From a virus, in IMG/VR virus record IMGVR_UViG_3300030104_005724, positions 1 to 27,693 of that record: DNA of 27,693 bases, one strand, 5' to 3'. The first letter of the stretch is position 1. Every line of letters starts with the position of its first letter. The position numbers were made by a program, and so were the translations under genes. The notes under the pieces are model-generated. The model was not told the DNA's origin and did not search any database. It saw only the letters and a list, made by a program, of their open reading frames with translations. Shown here in pieces: positions 1 through 6,430 of this stretch.

Positions 1-36
1 GCCTTGAAACGCGTTGCCGGAAATTTTAATAGCCAT
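1..36 (-). CDS. 5' end of an unidentified phage gene, cut by the window edge
   Basis: Only the first 12 codons are present; the protein begins MAIKISGNAFQG and runs off the left edge. The start at 36 is chosen because GGAG lies 7 bases upstream. An in-frame ATG at 48 has no ribosome binding site of its own and supplies part of that GGAG. The gene is the last one visible in the minus-strand DNA-processing operon. Proteins encoded next to Sak4-like recombinases are often single-strand DNA-binding proteins, and a short N-terminus of this kind would fit, but that is only a guess from context. Confidence 0.55.
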   Translation of the reverse strand, partial: MAIKISGNAFQG

Positions 37-86
37 TGTTGGCTCCATTGTTTGGGTTGTTGGTCAGAATGACCGGGGGTTGAAAG

Positions 87-287
87 TTATTTAGTCGTCG
101 AGTCAGACATCAAATCTTCGTGTGCGATTGTTGTCGGACCCTGAATAAGCTCAACAAAGCGCCATTGCTTTGCGATGTTGGGCGAGTAAGCGACCTCAAG
201 TAAGGCGCTGGTTTCCCATTCGCGGGGATCGAAATCGTCGTCTTCGTCAGTAAGATGATAGGTTAGTTGTATTGCCCAAGTTTTCAT
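87..287 (-). CDS. 66-residue acidic hypothetical protein
   Basis: A small soluble protein beginning MKTWAIQLTYHL, followed by an acidic stretch (DEDDDFDPRE). I do not recognise the family. The frame stays open upstream to 506, but that part overlaps the Sak4-like gene, so the start is set at 287, where GGAGACGAAA precedes the ATG. It lies 16 bases downstream of the Sak4-like gene and 50 bases before the next gene, so it is almost certainly co-transcribed with the recombination module. It has no membrane segment or cysteine cluster. Its function is unknown. Confidence 0.7.
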   Translation of the reverse strand: MKTWAIQLTYHLTDEDDDFDPREWETSALLEVAYSPNIAKQWRFVELIQGPTTIAHEDLMSDSTTK

Positions 288-303
288 TTTCGTCTCCGTA
301 GGA

Positions 304-1284
304 TTACTTCGATGGTGGTGGTGGCGGAAGACTTGGCGAGTTGTTCGTGCTCTGTTCCTTCTCTTGAAACTCAAACAGTGAACGCTTCGCTTGTTGCAAA
401 AGAACGCCACGAGCGATGCCATCTTGGCATGCCCAACGTAAGTGCAATGGGTTGTCAGTCCGACCTGACACCGCTGACTGGATTGCATCCTGAACAGCAG
501 TTCCACTCAACATATCTTGAGCTACAGACTCTGCAACCTCATCTTGCCACTCTAGCCCAGAAAGTCGGGTCAAATGATAGTTGCTCTCACTCGCACGTAA
601 GATCTCCCGTAAGTTACCCGGAGTCTTTTTTGTGCATACACCAGTGCGATCACCTGTCACCCACTCGGGGTCTGTTGGGTCGCAGTAGTAAATACTTGGG
701 AACCATGGGTCAGGGTAGTTCGGGTCAACCATTGCGCGCACATTTATGTCGCACCATGATGGTAGTGTCTCAATCTGATTGCGAGAAGGAACATCAGGAC
801 CACCGGGGCAAAACCGACCATCGGCATTTGTACCCGGCGTACGCTCGTGAAAGTTCATGATGAGATGAACACCTAAATGACGCGCCGCGTGGGCAATCTC
901 CAGTAACCTCTGATTGAGTTGCTGATAGGGGTAGAAGCGATCCTTCTTCCCGCTGCGCCCCGTAGGTGCCTCCTCAACCCACTCCAACATCGATTGCTGA
1001 CAAAGGTGACTGAAGTCATCAATTACAACAGCGCCATAGTGTGTGGCTTTATTTGATTGACCCAATGACTGCAGTAGATTGGTAAGCCCCGTTAAATTTT
1101 TCGGCGAGTCAGGATGAACCGTCGGAGTGAATCCCAATTCATTTTGAGCCACAAGAGTAATAGCTGACGGCACACCACAGAACAATGCCGTAGGAAAGGC
1201 GGCCAGCGCGTCACTCGTTTTCTTTTGTTTCGGCTTGCCGTAAACCGTAATCATAACGGACGGAAGCTCAGTTTCTTCGGACAT
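304..1284 (-). CDS. Sak4-like RecA-fold ATPase (putative phage single-strand annealing/recombination protein)
   Basis: A 326-residue ATPase-like protein. Sak4-type proteins are short RecA-core ATPases of phages that promote single-strand annealing and recombination, often with an SSB. Residues 12-24 match a P-loop position (VYGKPKQKKTS), but the glycine before Lys-Thr is replaced by lysine, so the Walker A is degenerate. Walker B is clear at 86-90 (VVIDD), followed by FSHL. Further on come a histidine/asparagine-containing strand (LIMNFHE) and a GDRTGV segment that could supply nucleotide-contacting residues. The start is set at 1284 (MSEETE), with GGAG 6 bases upstream; the in-frame ATG at 1296 lacks a site. 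The C-terminus is a proline-rich tail (PSLPPPPPSK). It follows the Fe-S nuclease gene. The RecA-like fold is fairly sure; the Sak4 assignment is an inference from size, motifs and context. Confidence 0.68.
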   Translation of the reverse strand: MSEETELPSVMITVYGKPKQKKTSDALAAFPTALFCGVPSAITLVAQNELGFTPTVHPDSPKNLTGLTNLLQSLGQSNKATHYGAVVIDDFSHLCQQSMLEWVEEAPTGRSGKKDRFYPYQQLNQRLLEIAHAARHLGVHLIMNFHERTPGTNADGRFCPGGPDVPSRNQIETLPSWCDINVRAMVDPNYPDPWFPSIYYCDPTDPEWVTGDRTGVCTKKTPGNLREILRASESNYHLTRLSGLEWQDEVAESVAQDMLSGTAVQDAIQSAVSGRTDNPLHLRWACQDGIARGVLLQQAKRSLFEFQEKEQSTNNSPSLPPPPPSK

Positions 1285-1348
1285 AAAATTCTCCATATTG
1301 GTTAGCTTTGGGGTTTGAATACTATCAGACTCAGAAAGTACGAGCCGG

Positions 1349-2335
1349 TCAAATTGTGGCCGCTTCACCGTAGAAGCACATCTTGATGGCGGGACACGCG
1401 CCGTACCGACCGACACAAGAAGTCTCGTGCTGGACCTTCGGCCAGTCCCAGTACTCTGGTAGCTCAAGGTCCAATCTCGCAAGGCTGTGCTCTGCACGCC
1501 ACAACATGTCTGCGAAGTGCCTGTCACGATGCGGAGTGGCAGGAACCATGGGGCGCGCAACCTTCCAAGGCTGTTGAGTCTGTATGAGGTTCAAAGCAAC
1601 ACCGCCGAACTCGCTGCCGTAGAGTTGTCTACCCATAATGCGGAACGCCGCAAACCCACCGTCAACAGCATATCCATCGACACTTCCGTTCACGGAGACT
1701 CTGGCTTGATGCTTGTGATCCCAAATAAATATTTTCCCTGAGCGGTCTCGGATTACGAGGTCAAGGCGTCGGGTCAACACGATGGCAGCGCCACAGTCTG
1801 GATGACCCGAACAGTTTAGTGGGGTAGGAATAATCTTCCCCCCATCAAATGCCTTTACTGATGCCGCACGACGATCAAAGTGCTGGTCCTCTGGGTGTAC
1901 AACCCACAACCCCCACTCATTATCCTTCGTACCTAAGACTGCTGTGATTGGATACTCCACAGCAATCACGTCACCAGGACACTCAGGATAATTGTCCATG
2001 TACTGATGAAACGTTTCAACCATGCGATCAAGGTGCTCATGCCCACCATTGGTGTCGCACCACATCTGTACGGCTTCTTCAGGACGGAGAAATACAGCGG
2101 GGTCGTCATACCATGTTTCGTCGACCCAAACTCCGCTGGGTGTTCGTGCCCCCCAGATTGCGTGCTGATGCGCTTGAATGACGTGACCCATGCTTCCACG
2201 AGTCAGAGCATCCGCAGGGATTAAACTCATGTTCAGTCGATTCTGATAAGCAAACAACTGAGGACAACGAAAGAACGATCCAATCCGAGACCAACCACGA
2301 GATGACCGACCAGCGTCGATAAGGACTTTACTCAT
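1349..2335 (-). CDS. PD-(D/E)XK exonuclease of the RecB/Cas4 type with probable 4Fe-4S cluster
   Basis: A 328-residue protein of the PDDEXK_1 kind. Near the N-terminus is the family signature SRIGSFFRCPQLFAY (residues 16-30), containing Cys24. The nuclease core shows a glutamate in an AVEYP strand (about residue 126), Asp192 in RRLDLVI, and Asp206-His-Lys208 in IWDHKHQ; Asp192, Asp206 and Lys208 are the expected metal-binding and catalytic residues. Cys307, Cys314 and Cys320 at the extreme C-terminus, with Cys24, make the four-cysteine set that holds a 4Fe-4S cluster in AddB, Cas4 and related nucleases. These enzymes resect DNA ends. The ATG at 2335 overlaps the stop of the 56-residue gene (TAATG). 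Its likely partners are the helicase and the Sak4-like protein of the same operon. The superfamily call is strong; polarity and exact role are not known. Confidence 0.87.
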   Translation of the reverse strand: MSKVLIDAGRSSRGWSRIGSFFRCPQLFAYQNRLNMSLIPADALTRGSMGHVIQAHQHAIWGARTPSGVWVDETWYDDPAVFLRPEEAVQMWCDTNGGHEHLDRMVETFHQYMDNYPECPGDVIAVEYPITAVLGTKDNEWGLWVVHPEDQHFDRRAASVKAFDGGKIIPTPLNCSGHPDCGAAIVLTRRLDLVIRDRSGKIFIWDHKHQARVSVNGSVDGYAVDGGFAAFRIMGRQLYGSEFGGVALNLIQTQQPWKVARPMVPATPHRDRHFADMLWRAEHSLARLDLELPEYWDWPKVQHETSCVGRYGACPAIKMCFYGEAATI

Positions 2336-2505
2336 TAATTTTTGTCTCTATTCTGGTTTCGAATCCTTTGTTCTGCGCTTGCTGCAAGTTTCCACAAACC
2401 TTGATTCTGTGCAGCCAACAAGACTTGCTTCGGTTCGTACCCATCTTTAGTCAAAGTCCGCCAAGGTACACGTGTGCGGTGAAATCTCTCATCACTCAAA
2501 TCCAT
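2335..2505 (-). CDS. 56-residue basic hypothetical protein between helicase and nuclease
   Basis: A short gene filling what would otherwise be a 170-base gap. The protein begins MDLSDERFHRTRVPW and ends RIRNQNRDKN; it is rich in Arg, Lys, Gln and Asn. Its ATG (2505-2503) overlaps the helicase stop as TAATG. A near-perfect GGAGGT ribosome binding site lies 9 bases upstream, and its own stop overlaps the nuclease start as TAATG. This exact tiling is strong evidence that it is translated. No family is recognised. Its position suggests a small accessory or bridging subunit for the helicase or nuclease, but this is inference only. Confidence 0.75.
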   Translation of the reverse strand: MDLSDERFHRTRVPWRTLTKDGYEPKQVLLAAQNQGLWKLAASAEQRIRNQNRDKN

Positions 2506-4427
2506 TATACGACCTCCAGTTTGCTGATAATGCTGCTTACAAGTGCTTCTTCGTCTTCCATGCCCAATAGTTTGTCGCCTAAACCTTCAAGCTCATCGGC
2601 TTTCAAGAAAGATTCAATCGGACCAAACTTTTCTACAAGGATCTCGACGACTCTTTCGTCGTAAGTTCCCTGCGCCACAGCAACTTTAAGTAGTGTAGGA
2701 CTTCCGCCCAGTCGATCAAACCTACCCTTCCACTGTACAAAGTCTCCGGGTTTCCAAGGAAGCATCGCGAAAATGGCGAGGTCCGCAGTCTGCATGCCGT
2801 CGACACCTGTCCCAACGCTTTGACCTGTTGCAATTAAGCAACAAGGACCGCTGGCTTCCCTGAAGGCATCGATCATCCTATCCCGCTCAGACTCGGACAC
2901 ACCCCCGTGTGCCATCCAAACTGGAACCTCGCCTAAGGCTTCATCTCCGCGTTTAAGGGCTCGACGCAGATCATGCTCCCACAGTTCTGTTTCGCGCCTC
3001 CGGGCAGTAAAGATAACAACCTTACCCCCACCTTTTAAACCTTCAATAGCCTCACTCACAACATATTTTCGTTTACGACTACAAGCTTCAGCTAAACGAG
3101 CCTCGACGACACGCTCTCTCGCTGTAGGATTCGAGCGTGCTTCACGCATAAATCCTCTCATTGCTTGACCAAATGTCTCGTCGTCACTCCACCTTTCGGC
3201 ACGGTTCAATTCTGTAGAACTCAGGTATACGACTTGAACTCGGGTATCAGGTAACGCCGCATGAGATTCTGAATATGGAACTTCGTGGACTAGAAATGAG
3301 CACCGCGCCTTTAGTTCCAGTAGATTGCTCGCACCAGTGTCATCAAGTCCCCCGTATTGGCCGGGTCGAGCAGCACAGTAGCGGTGAGCAAAGTTCGAAT
3401 AGCTGTGCGAAAACCCACCTGGAGCTAAGAGATCAAGCTGAGACCACAAACGTCGAGGACGACCGTCATCCAGCGGTGTGGCTGTCAGGCCAATGCGCAG
3501 ATTAAGACTTTTGAGTCGACTTAAATCCATCGCAGCCACGGCACGATTCTCTCTATCTACAGCCGAATTGGCCCGGTTGCTGGCCGCAGTTTTGCGACGC
3601 TCAAAAGAAATGCTACCGTCGGATTCATGGATGGCGGTCCAACGTTTGCGGCTGCCATGTGTATGAATCTCATCAAGGATCAAAACGCTGGGCTTTAAGT
3701 CTCGCGCAATTGATATGTTATCCGCAAGGGACTCGGAGCCAATGACAACAAAAGGACGTTGAAGTGTGTTCCGACATTCTTCCATGTAGTCATGGAATGT
3801 TTGATCTTTTTTCCTTTGCTCAGATACAGGGCGAACTCGAAATGGTTTGATGTGCGTGTACTCTTGAATCTGGCTCCACCAAACGTGACGGGCTTTAGCA
3901 GGACAAACAACCAGTATCGGCCCTGTACGTCCCAAAGAAGCCATAATAGCGCCCAAAGTTTTACCTGAACCGCACGCCCACACGTTCATTGACCAAGGTC
4001 GAGTACGTGCCCATTCGACTCCCATAAACTGATATGGGGTCGCAATATCGAGAACATGCTCTCTTAACTCACCCATACGAATTAAACGGCGGGCCGTTCG
4101 AGTACCGCTAACCTTCAGTCGATTTAGCTCTTCGGGATCGTTTGACCAACCATTGATGCCCGTAATGTCCGTAGCCGAGTAGCTGTAGTCCAACACGTTT
4201 CGAGCGAGTAATCCCTCGACTAACCATGCGGCGTGCAGCGGTGCGTATATTTCGCATCGAACAATATCTTCTCGTTGTTCATCAGAGGCATTCTTTAGTC
4301 TATACCTACGACCATATGACCTGCGACCGTAAACGAGTGACCCCGGAACCAGACCTTCGATACTTTCCATGAGGTTAAGATCTACGGGGATGTTCACGTA
4401 ATAGGTGAGATGTGGTTGTCCGTGCAT
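2505..4427 (-). CDS. SNF2-like superfamily 2 DNA helicase/translocase
   Basis: A 640-residue protein with both RecA-like lobes of an SF2 enzyme. Residues 151-157 are Walker A (ACGSGKT), 252-255 are DEIH (motif II), 315-318 are TATP (motif III), and residues 565-573 contain motif VI (QWKGRFDRL). VVCPAKA near 175 is motif Ia-like. The first ~130 residues form an N-terminal domain I do not recognise. SNF2-like phage helicases act in replication, recombination or fork remodelling. The ATG at 4427 has no ribosome binding site but lies 6 bases after the -10 of a good promoter, so the message is probably leaderless. It heads the minus-strand DNA-processing operon and is divergent from the XRE gene. 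A later start at Met20 is possible but has no ribosome binding site either. Direct substrate evidence is absent. Confidence 0.88.
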   Translation of the reverse strand: MHGQPHLTYYVNIPVDLNLMESIEGLVPGSLVYGRRSYGRRYRLKNASDEQREDIVRCEIYAPLHAAWLVEGLLARNVLDYSYSATDITGINGWSNDPEELNRLKVSGTRTARRLIRMGELREHVLDIATPYQFMGVEWARTRPWSMNVWACGSGKTLGAIMASLGRTGPILVVCPAKARHVWWSQIQEYTHIKPFRVRPVSEQRKKDQTFHDYMEECRNTLQRPFVVIGSESLADNISIARDLKPSVLILDEIHTHGSRKRWTAIHESDGSISFERRKTAASNRANSAVDRENRAVAAMDLSRLKSLNLRIGLTATPLDDGRPRRLWSQLDLLAPGGFSHSYSNFAHRYCAARPGQYGGLDDTGASNLLELKARCSFLVHEVPYSESHAALPDTRVQVVYLSSTELNRAERWSDDETFGQAMRGFMREARSNPTARERVVEARLAEACSRKRKYVVSEAIEGLKGGGKVVIFTARRRETELWEHDLRRALKRGDEALGEVPVWMAHGGVSESERDRMIDAFREASGPCCLIATGQSVGTGVDGMQTADLAIFAMLPWKPGDFVQWKGRFDRLGGSPTLLKVAVAQGTYDERVVEILVEKFGPIESFLKADELEGLGDKLLGMEDEEALVSSIISKLEVV

Positions 4428-4433
4428 GAATCG

Positions 4434-4462
4434 ACTTTATGTCAGCCGTGACAGGGTGTCAA
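4434..4462 (-). promoter_or_regulatory. sigma70-like promoter for the helicase operon (leaderless)
   Basis: On the minus strand, TTGACA (4462-4457, a perfect -35) is separated by exactly 17 bases from TAAAGT (4439-4434, 4 of 6 matches to the -10). Transcription starting about 7 bases on falls at the A of the helicase ATG (4427). The -35 overlaps a TGTCA operator half-site, so repressor binding there would block it. Confidence 0.62.
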
Positions 4463-4476
4463 GGGGTAAAGTTGAC
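4440..4476. promoter_or_regulatory. Operator-like cluster of TGTCA/TGACA half-sites
   Basis: Alternating inverted half-sites are seen: TGTCA at 4440-4444, TGACA at 4449-4453, TGTCA at 4457-4461 and TTGAC at 4472-4476. TGACAGGGTGTCA (4449-4461) is a perfect 5-bp-arm palindrome, and GTCAA (4458-4462) pairs with TTGAC (4472-4476). The cluster overlaps the -35 elements of both divergent promoters and lies next to a gene for an XRE-family protein. It is therefore the natural binding site for that protein; this is inferred from arrangement, not demonstrated. Confidence 0.5.
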
Positions 4477-4500
4477 GTAGTGCTCTTTATGGGCTACCGT
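4472..4500 (+). promoter_or_regulatory. sigma70-like promoter for the XRE repressor gene
   Basis: TTGACG at 4472-4477 matches the -35 in 5 of 6 positions. After a 17-base spacer comes TACCGT at 4495-4500, which matches the -10 only in 3 of 6. The expected start near 4507 leaves a ~15-base leader holding the GGAG site (4513-4516) of the gene at 4522. The weak -10 suggests low or activated expression. The -35 overlaps a half-site of the operator-like cluster, so autoregulation is plausible. Confidence 0.42.
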
Positions 4501-4521
4501 TGTGGTTCAACTGGAGTTCAT

Positions 4522-4821
4522 ATGCCCGAAAGCGCCTTTGCAAGATTTATGAGGAAATCGAGAGAGTCACGGTTGTGGACCCTTGCTGATCTGTCTCGAG
4601 CCGCAGGGCTGAGTCAATCTGAAGTGAGTCGAATTGAGTCCGGAATACGATTACCCACAATGCGCCATGTAAAAGGTTTGGCGGAAGCATTCTCTTCTTC
4701 CCCAAAAAAGGGAAAGAATGAGCCCATAAGGTACGAAAGTTGGGTGGCTCACTTAGTGGACTTGGGAGAACGCGCTAGAATTGATGCTCGTAGCGGACCT
4801 GGTAGGTGGTCTCGGCGATGA
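4522..4821 (+). CDS. XRE/Cro-CI-family helix-turn-helix regulator
   Basis: A 99-residue DNA-binding protein. Residues 10-57 form a typical HTH_3 domain: an RKSRE helix, LTLADLSRAAGLSQSEVSRIESG-like turn and recognition helices, then RLPTMRHVKGLAEAF. The tail (60-99) is basic and lacks the CI-type oligomerisation or cleavage domain, so the protein is Cro-like in size. The start at 4522 follows GGAG at 4513-4516; in-frame ATGs further upstream lie in or before the promoter. The gene is divergent from the helicase operon, with TGTCA/TGACA half-sites between them, which suggests it represses that operon and perhaps itself. Its stop overlaps the next ATG (ATGA). The family is certain from the motif; target and role in lysis or lysogeny are inferred. 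No integrase is present in the window. Confidence 0.9.
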   Translation: MPESAFARFMRKSRESRLWTLADLSRAAGLSQSEVSRIESGIRLPTMRHVKGLAEAFSSSPKKGKNEPIRYESWVAHLVDLGERARIDARSGPGRWSRR

Positions 4822-5078
4822 TATATGTGAGACGTATGGATACAACTGAACTATTAGCGTCACTATATGTTGTGTCAGAAAACATCAGCCAACTTCTGCA
4901 CGCACTTGATGACTTTGGTTACCAAGGGTTGGATGTACGCAAGATTGATGGTGGCTATGGACTGTTTCTTGATGACACCCTACTAGCTGCAGGAATCGAT
5001 GACAACGAAGTAGAGGCCACAGAAATTCTGCTCGACCGTGCTGCCGACTTGTTTTACCACGACATCCCAGAAGTGTAA
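4818..5078 (+). CDS. 86-residue acidic protein co-transcribed with the XRE regulator
   Basis: A small acidic protein with no recognised family. A helical N-terminal half (TTELLASLYVVSENISQLLHAL) is followed by a short strand-like segment (GLDVRKIDGGYGLFLDDTLLAAG) and an acidic helix ending LFYHDIPEV. The ATG at 4818 overlaps the XRE stop (ATGA) and has AGGTGG upstream; the in-frame ATG at 4836 has only a weak site. Its high Asp/Glu content and tight coupling to a repressor gene would suit a partner that modulates the repressor or mimics DNA, but nothing in the sequence proves this. It ends 18 bases before the converging minus-strand gene, with no clear terminator hairpin between. Confidence 0.72.
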   Translation: MIYVRRMDTTELLASLYVVSENISQLLHALDDFGYQGLDVRKIDGGYGLFLDDTLLAAGIDDNEVEATEILLDRAADLFYHDIPEV

Positions 5079-5096
5079 GTAAGCGCAGCCTCTACG

Positions 5097-5480
5097 TCAC
5101 GGTTCAGCTAATTCATTTTCGATTGTTTCGACGATTTGAATATCAACCATACCTTTGTCCGCGCAGTCCTTTACCTCAAACAAAGTTTCAGTTGGTAGAC
5201 CTTCAACTTGATTTAGGTAATCAACACTGGCTGCCCTTAAACGCTTTTCTGATCCCTCGTCAGAACACTCAGGCACTACTATGACAACAGTCTTTTTTGT
5301 CGACTTTAGTCTTGCCACAAGGATCGGTTCAGGCTCAGGCAGGGGCTCTTCAATTACTGGCTCTTCCACGACAGGCGCTGCTTTCTTTTTTCGATCACGA
5401 CCATCACCGTCTACCGCAAAACTCAATCCTGCAGGAAGAACGACAAACGTCCCGAAAAAAATCAGAGCAAGTTCAATCAT
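5097..5480 (-). CDS. 127-residue single-span membrane or exported protein with Pro/Glu linker
   Basis: Residues 4-22 are strongly hydrophobic (LALIFFGTFVVLPAGLSFA), a membrane anchor or uncleaved signal. A basic patch (RDRKKK, 28-33) follows, then a Pro/Glu-rich linker (about 35-52) and a small C-terminal domain with two cysteines (72 and 106) that could form a disulphide. No positive charge precedes the hydrophobic segment, so the topology rule predicts N-out/C-in, and the C-terminus may be cytoplasmic. The start overlaps the preceding stop (ATGA). It is the last gene of the lysis-type cassette. The family is unknown; a lysis accessory or spanin-like role is possible. Confidence 0.72.
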   Translation of the reverse strand: MIELALIFFGTFVVLPAGLSFAVDGDGRDRKKKAAPVVEEPVIEEPLPEPEPILVARLKSTKKTVVIVVPECSDEGSEKRLRAASVDYLNQVEGLPTETLFEVKDCADKGMVDIQIVETIENELAEP

Positions 5481-6115
5481 TTTTGATCAGTAATCTCAAA
5501 CAACTCATCGATACGCTTCTTCATACGCTTGATTTGACGCTCTACGTCTTCGCCGTCAAAGTCAGCAGAGATCATAGATGTTTTCTTTTCAACTGCACTG
5601 AGCTTAGACTTCAATGCATCTACCTCTGCCTGCATCTTTGTGTTTGCGGCCTGACAAGGTGGAGGCTGTTGCCCGTCCATTCCTTGTGATTGAGCTTCCA
5701 TCTTGAGCTTCTGCATTTCTTGTTCATGCTTTTGCTCTGCGCGATCCCGGTAATAGCTCCAGGCTTTTGAACCACCAGCCACAGCCATTCCCGCAAGGGC
5801 AAGAGCAACCATGGGTGCGTAGTCTCCGCCCAGTGATTTGGCTGCATCTGCTGCTGCTGTGATGTCTTGGGATACGCCCACCGACTCTACGAGTTCTGGT
5901 ACAGCCGGTGCAGCAACAGTCTCGACAGGTGCGGGCGCTGGTTCAGGCGCTGGCGTAGGTGCGGGTGCTGGCTCTGGCGCAGGGGCTGCGTCTTCTACTT
6001 TGGTTTCTTGTGACACGGGTTTGGTCTCCTTTTTAGCAGGCTTTTCGTCATATATTCTTATAGGTGAACCCAACGATAGCTTACAATCAGATCCTTCTTT
6101 AACAACACACTCCAT
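5477..6115 (-). CDS. 212-residue protein with Pro/Ala linker, one membrane segment and coiled coil
   Basis: The order of parts is unusual. A short N-terminal region with Cys3 and Cys11 is followed by a long Ala-Pro-Glu low-complexity linker (about 42-70), recalling the TonB periplasm-spanning stretch. A single hydrophobic segment lies at about 100-118 (APMVALALAGMAVAGG), then a charged Gln-rich coiled coil to the C-terminus (about 125-212), interrupted by QQPPPC. The start at 6115 has AGTAGG upstream. The gene overlaps the next one by 4 bases (ATGA). A Pro-rich rod on one side of a membrane and a coiled coil on the other would suit an envelope-spanning lysis protein. No homologous family is recognised, so the function is open. 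Confidence 0.72.
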   Translation of the reverse strand: MECVVKEGSDCKLSLGSPIRIYDEKPAKKETKPVSQETKVEDAAPAPEPAPAPTPAPEPAPAPVETVAAPAVPELVESVGVSQDITAAADAAKSLGGDYAPMVALALAGMAVAGGSKAWSYYRDRAEQKHEQEMQKLKMEAQSQGMDGQQPPPCQAANTKMQAEVDALKSKLSAVEKKTSMISADFDGEDVERQIKRMKKRIDELFEITDQK

Positions 6116-6121
6116 ACAAAC

Positions 6122-6430
6122 CTACTTGTCTCGATCTAAAATACGATCGAGTTTAGATACGATGTCATTGTGTACTTTTGTGCGGGTAATCAAAAAGTCT
6201 TTCGATTGGTCATCTTCACGATTTCGATACTCTTGAATTACCCTGTCGTATCGCTCACGCATTTTTTCTGACCGCTCAGTGTACTCTTTGCGCATTGTCT
6301 CAAGCTGTTCTTGAAAGCCAGCAACAAGCTTGTCCAAGCGCTTTTGCATTGCAATAAACTGAAAGACAAGAAAAGCCGCAAAAACCCCAAGGTGACCGTC
6401 GGCCAATAGCGAATCGACCAACGCCTCCAC
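6122..6430 (-). CDS. 102-residue membrane-anchored coiled-coil protein, holin or lysis accessory candidate
   Basis: An N-terminal hydrophobic segment (about 13-28, HLGVFAAFLVFQFIAM) is followed by an uninterrupted charged helix to the end. This layout resembles the BhlA/UviB group of small holin-like proteins, although here the helix is longer. The start codon is GTG at 6430, directly after the TAG of the preceding gene, with GGAG 6 bases upstream inside that gene. It follows immediately after the putative cell-wall enzyme, which supports a lysis role. Whether it forms holes, and whether it or the gene at 8467 is the true holin, cannot be told from sequence. Confidence 0.72.
   Translation of the reverse strand: MEALVDSLLADGHLGVFAAFLVFQFIAMQKRLDKLVAGFQEQLETMRKEYTERSEKMRERYDRVIQEYRNREDDQSKDFLITRTKVHNDIVSKLDRILDRDK

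Noticed and set aside
267-860. 197-residue open frame on the plus strand
   Set aside because: It lies antisense to the Sak4-like and 66-residue genes, has no ribosome binding site, and its His/Ser/Cys-rich translation does not look like a protein. It is taken as a shadow.
1285-1560. N-terminal extension of the Sak4-like gene up to 1560
   Set aside because: The extension mostly overlaps the end of the nuclease gene in another frame and has a non-protein-like composition; the GGAG-preceded ATG at 1284 is better.
5079-5096. Bidirectional terminator between the converging genes
   Set aside because: No hairpin followed by a T-run can be drawn in or next to these 18 bases.
5620-5847. 75-residue frame nested in the 5477-6115 gene as an overlapping outer-membrane spanin
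   Set aside because: It has no signal peptide or lipobox cysteine and no ribosome binding site, so the embedded Rz1-type arrangement is not supported.
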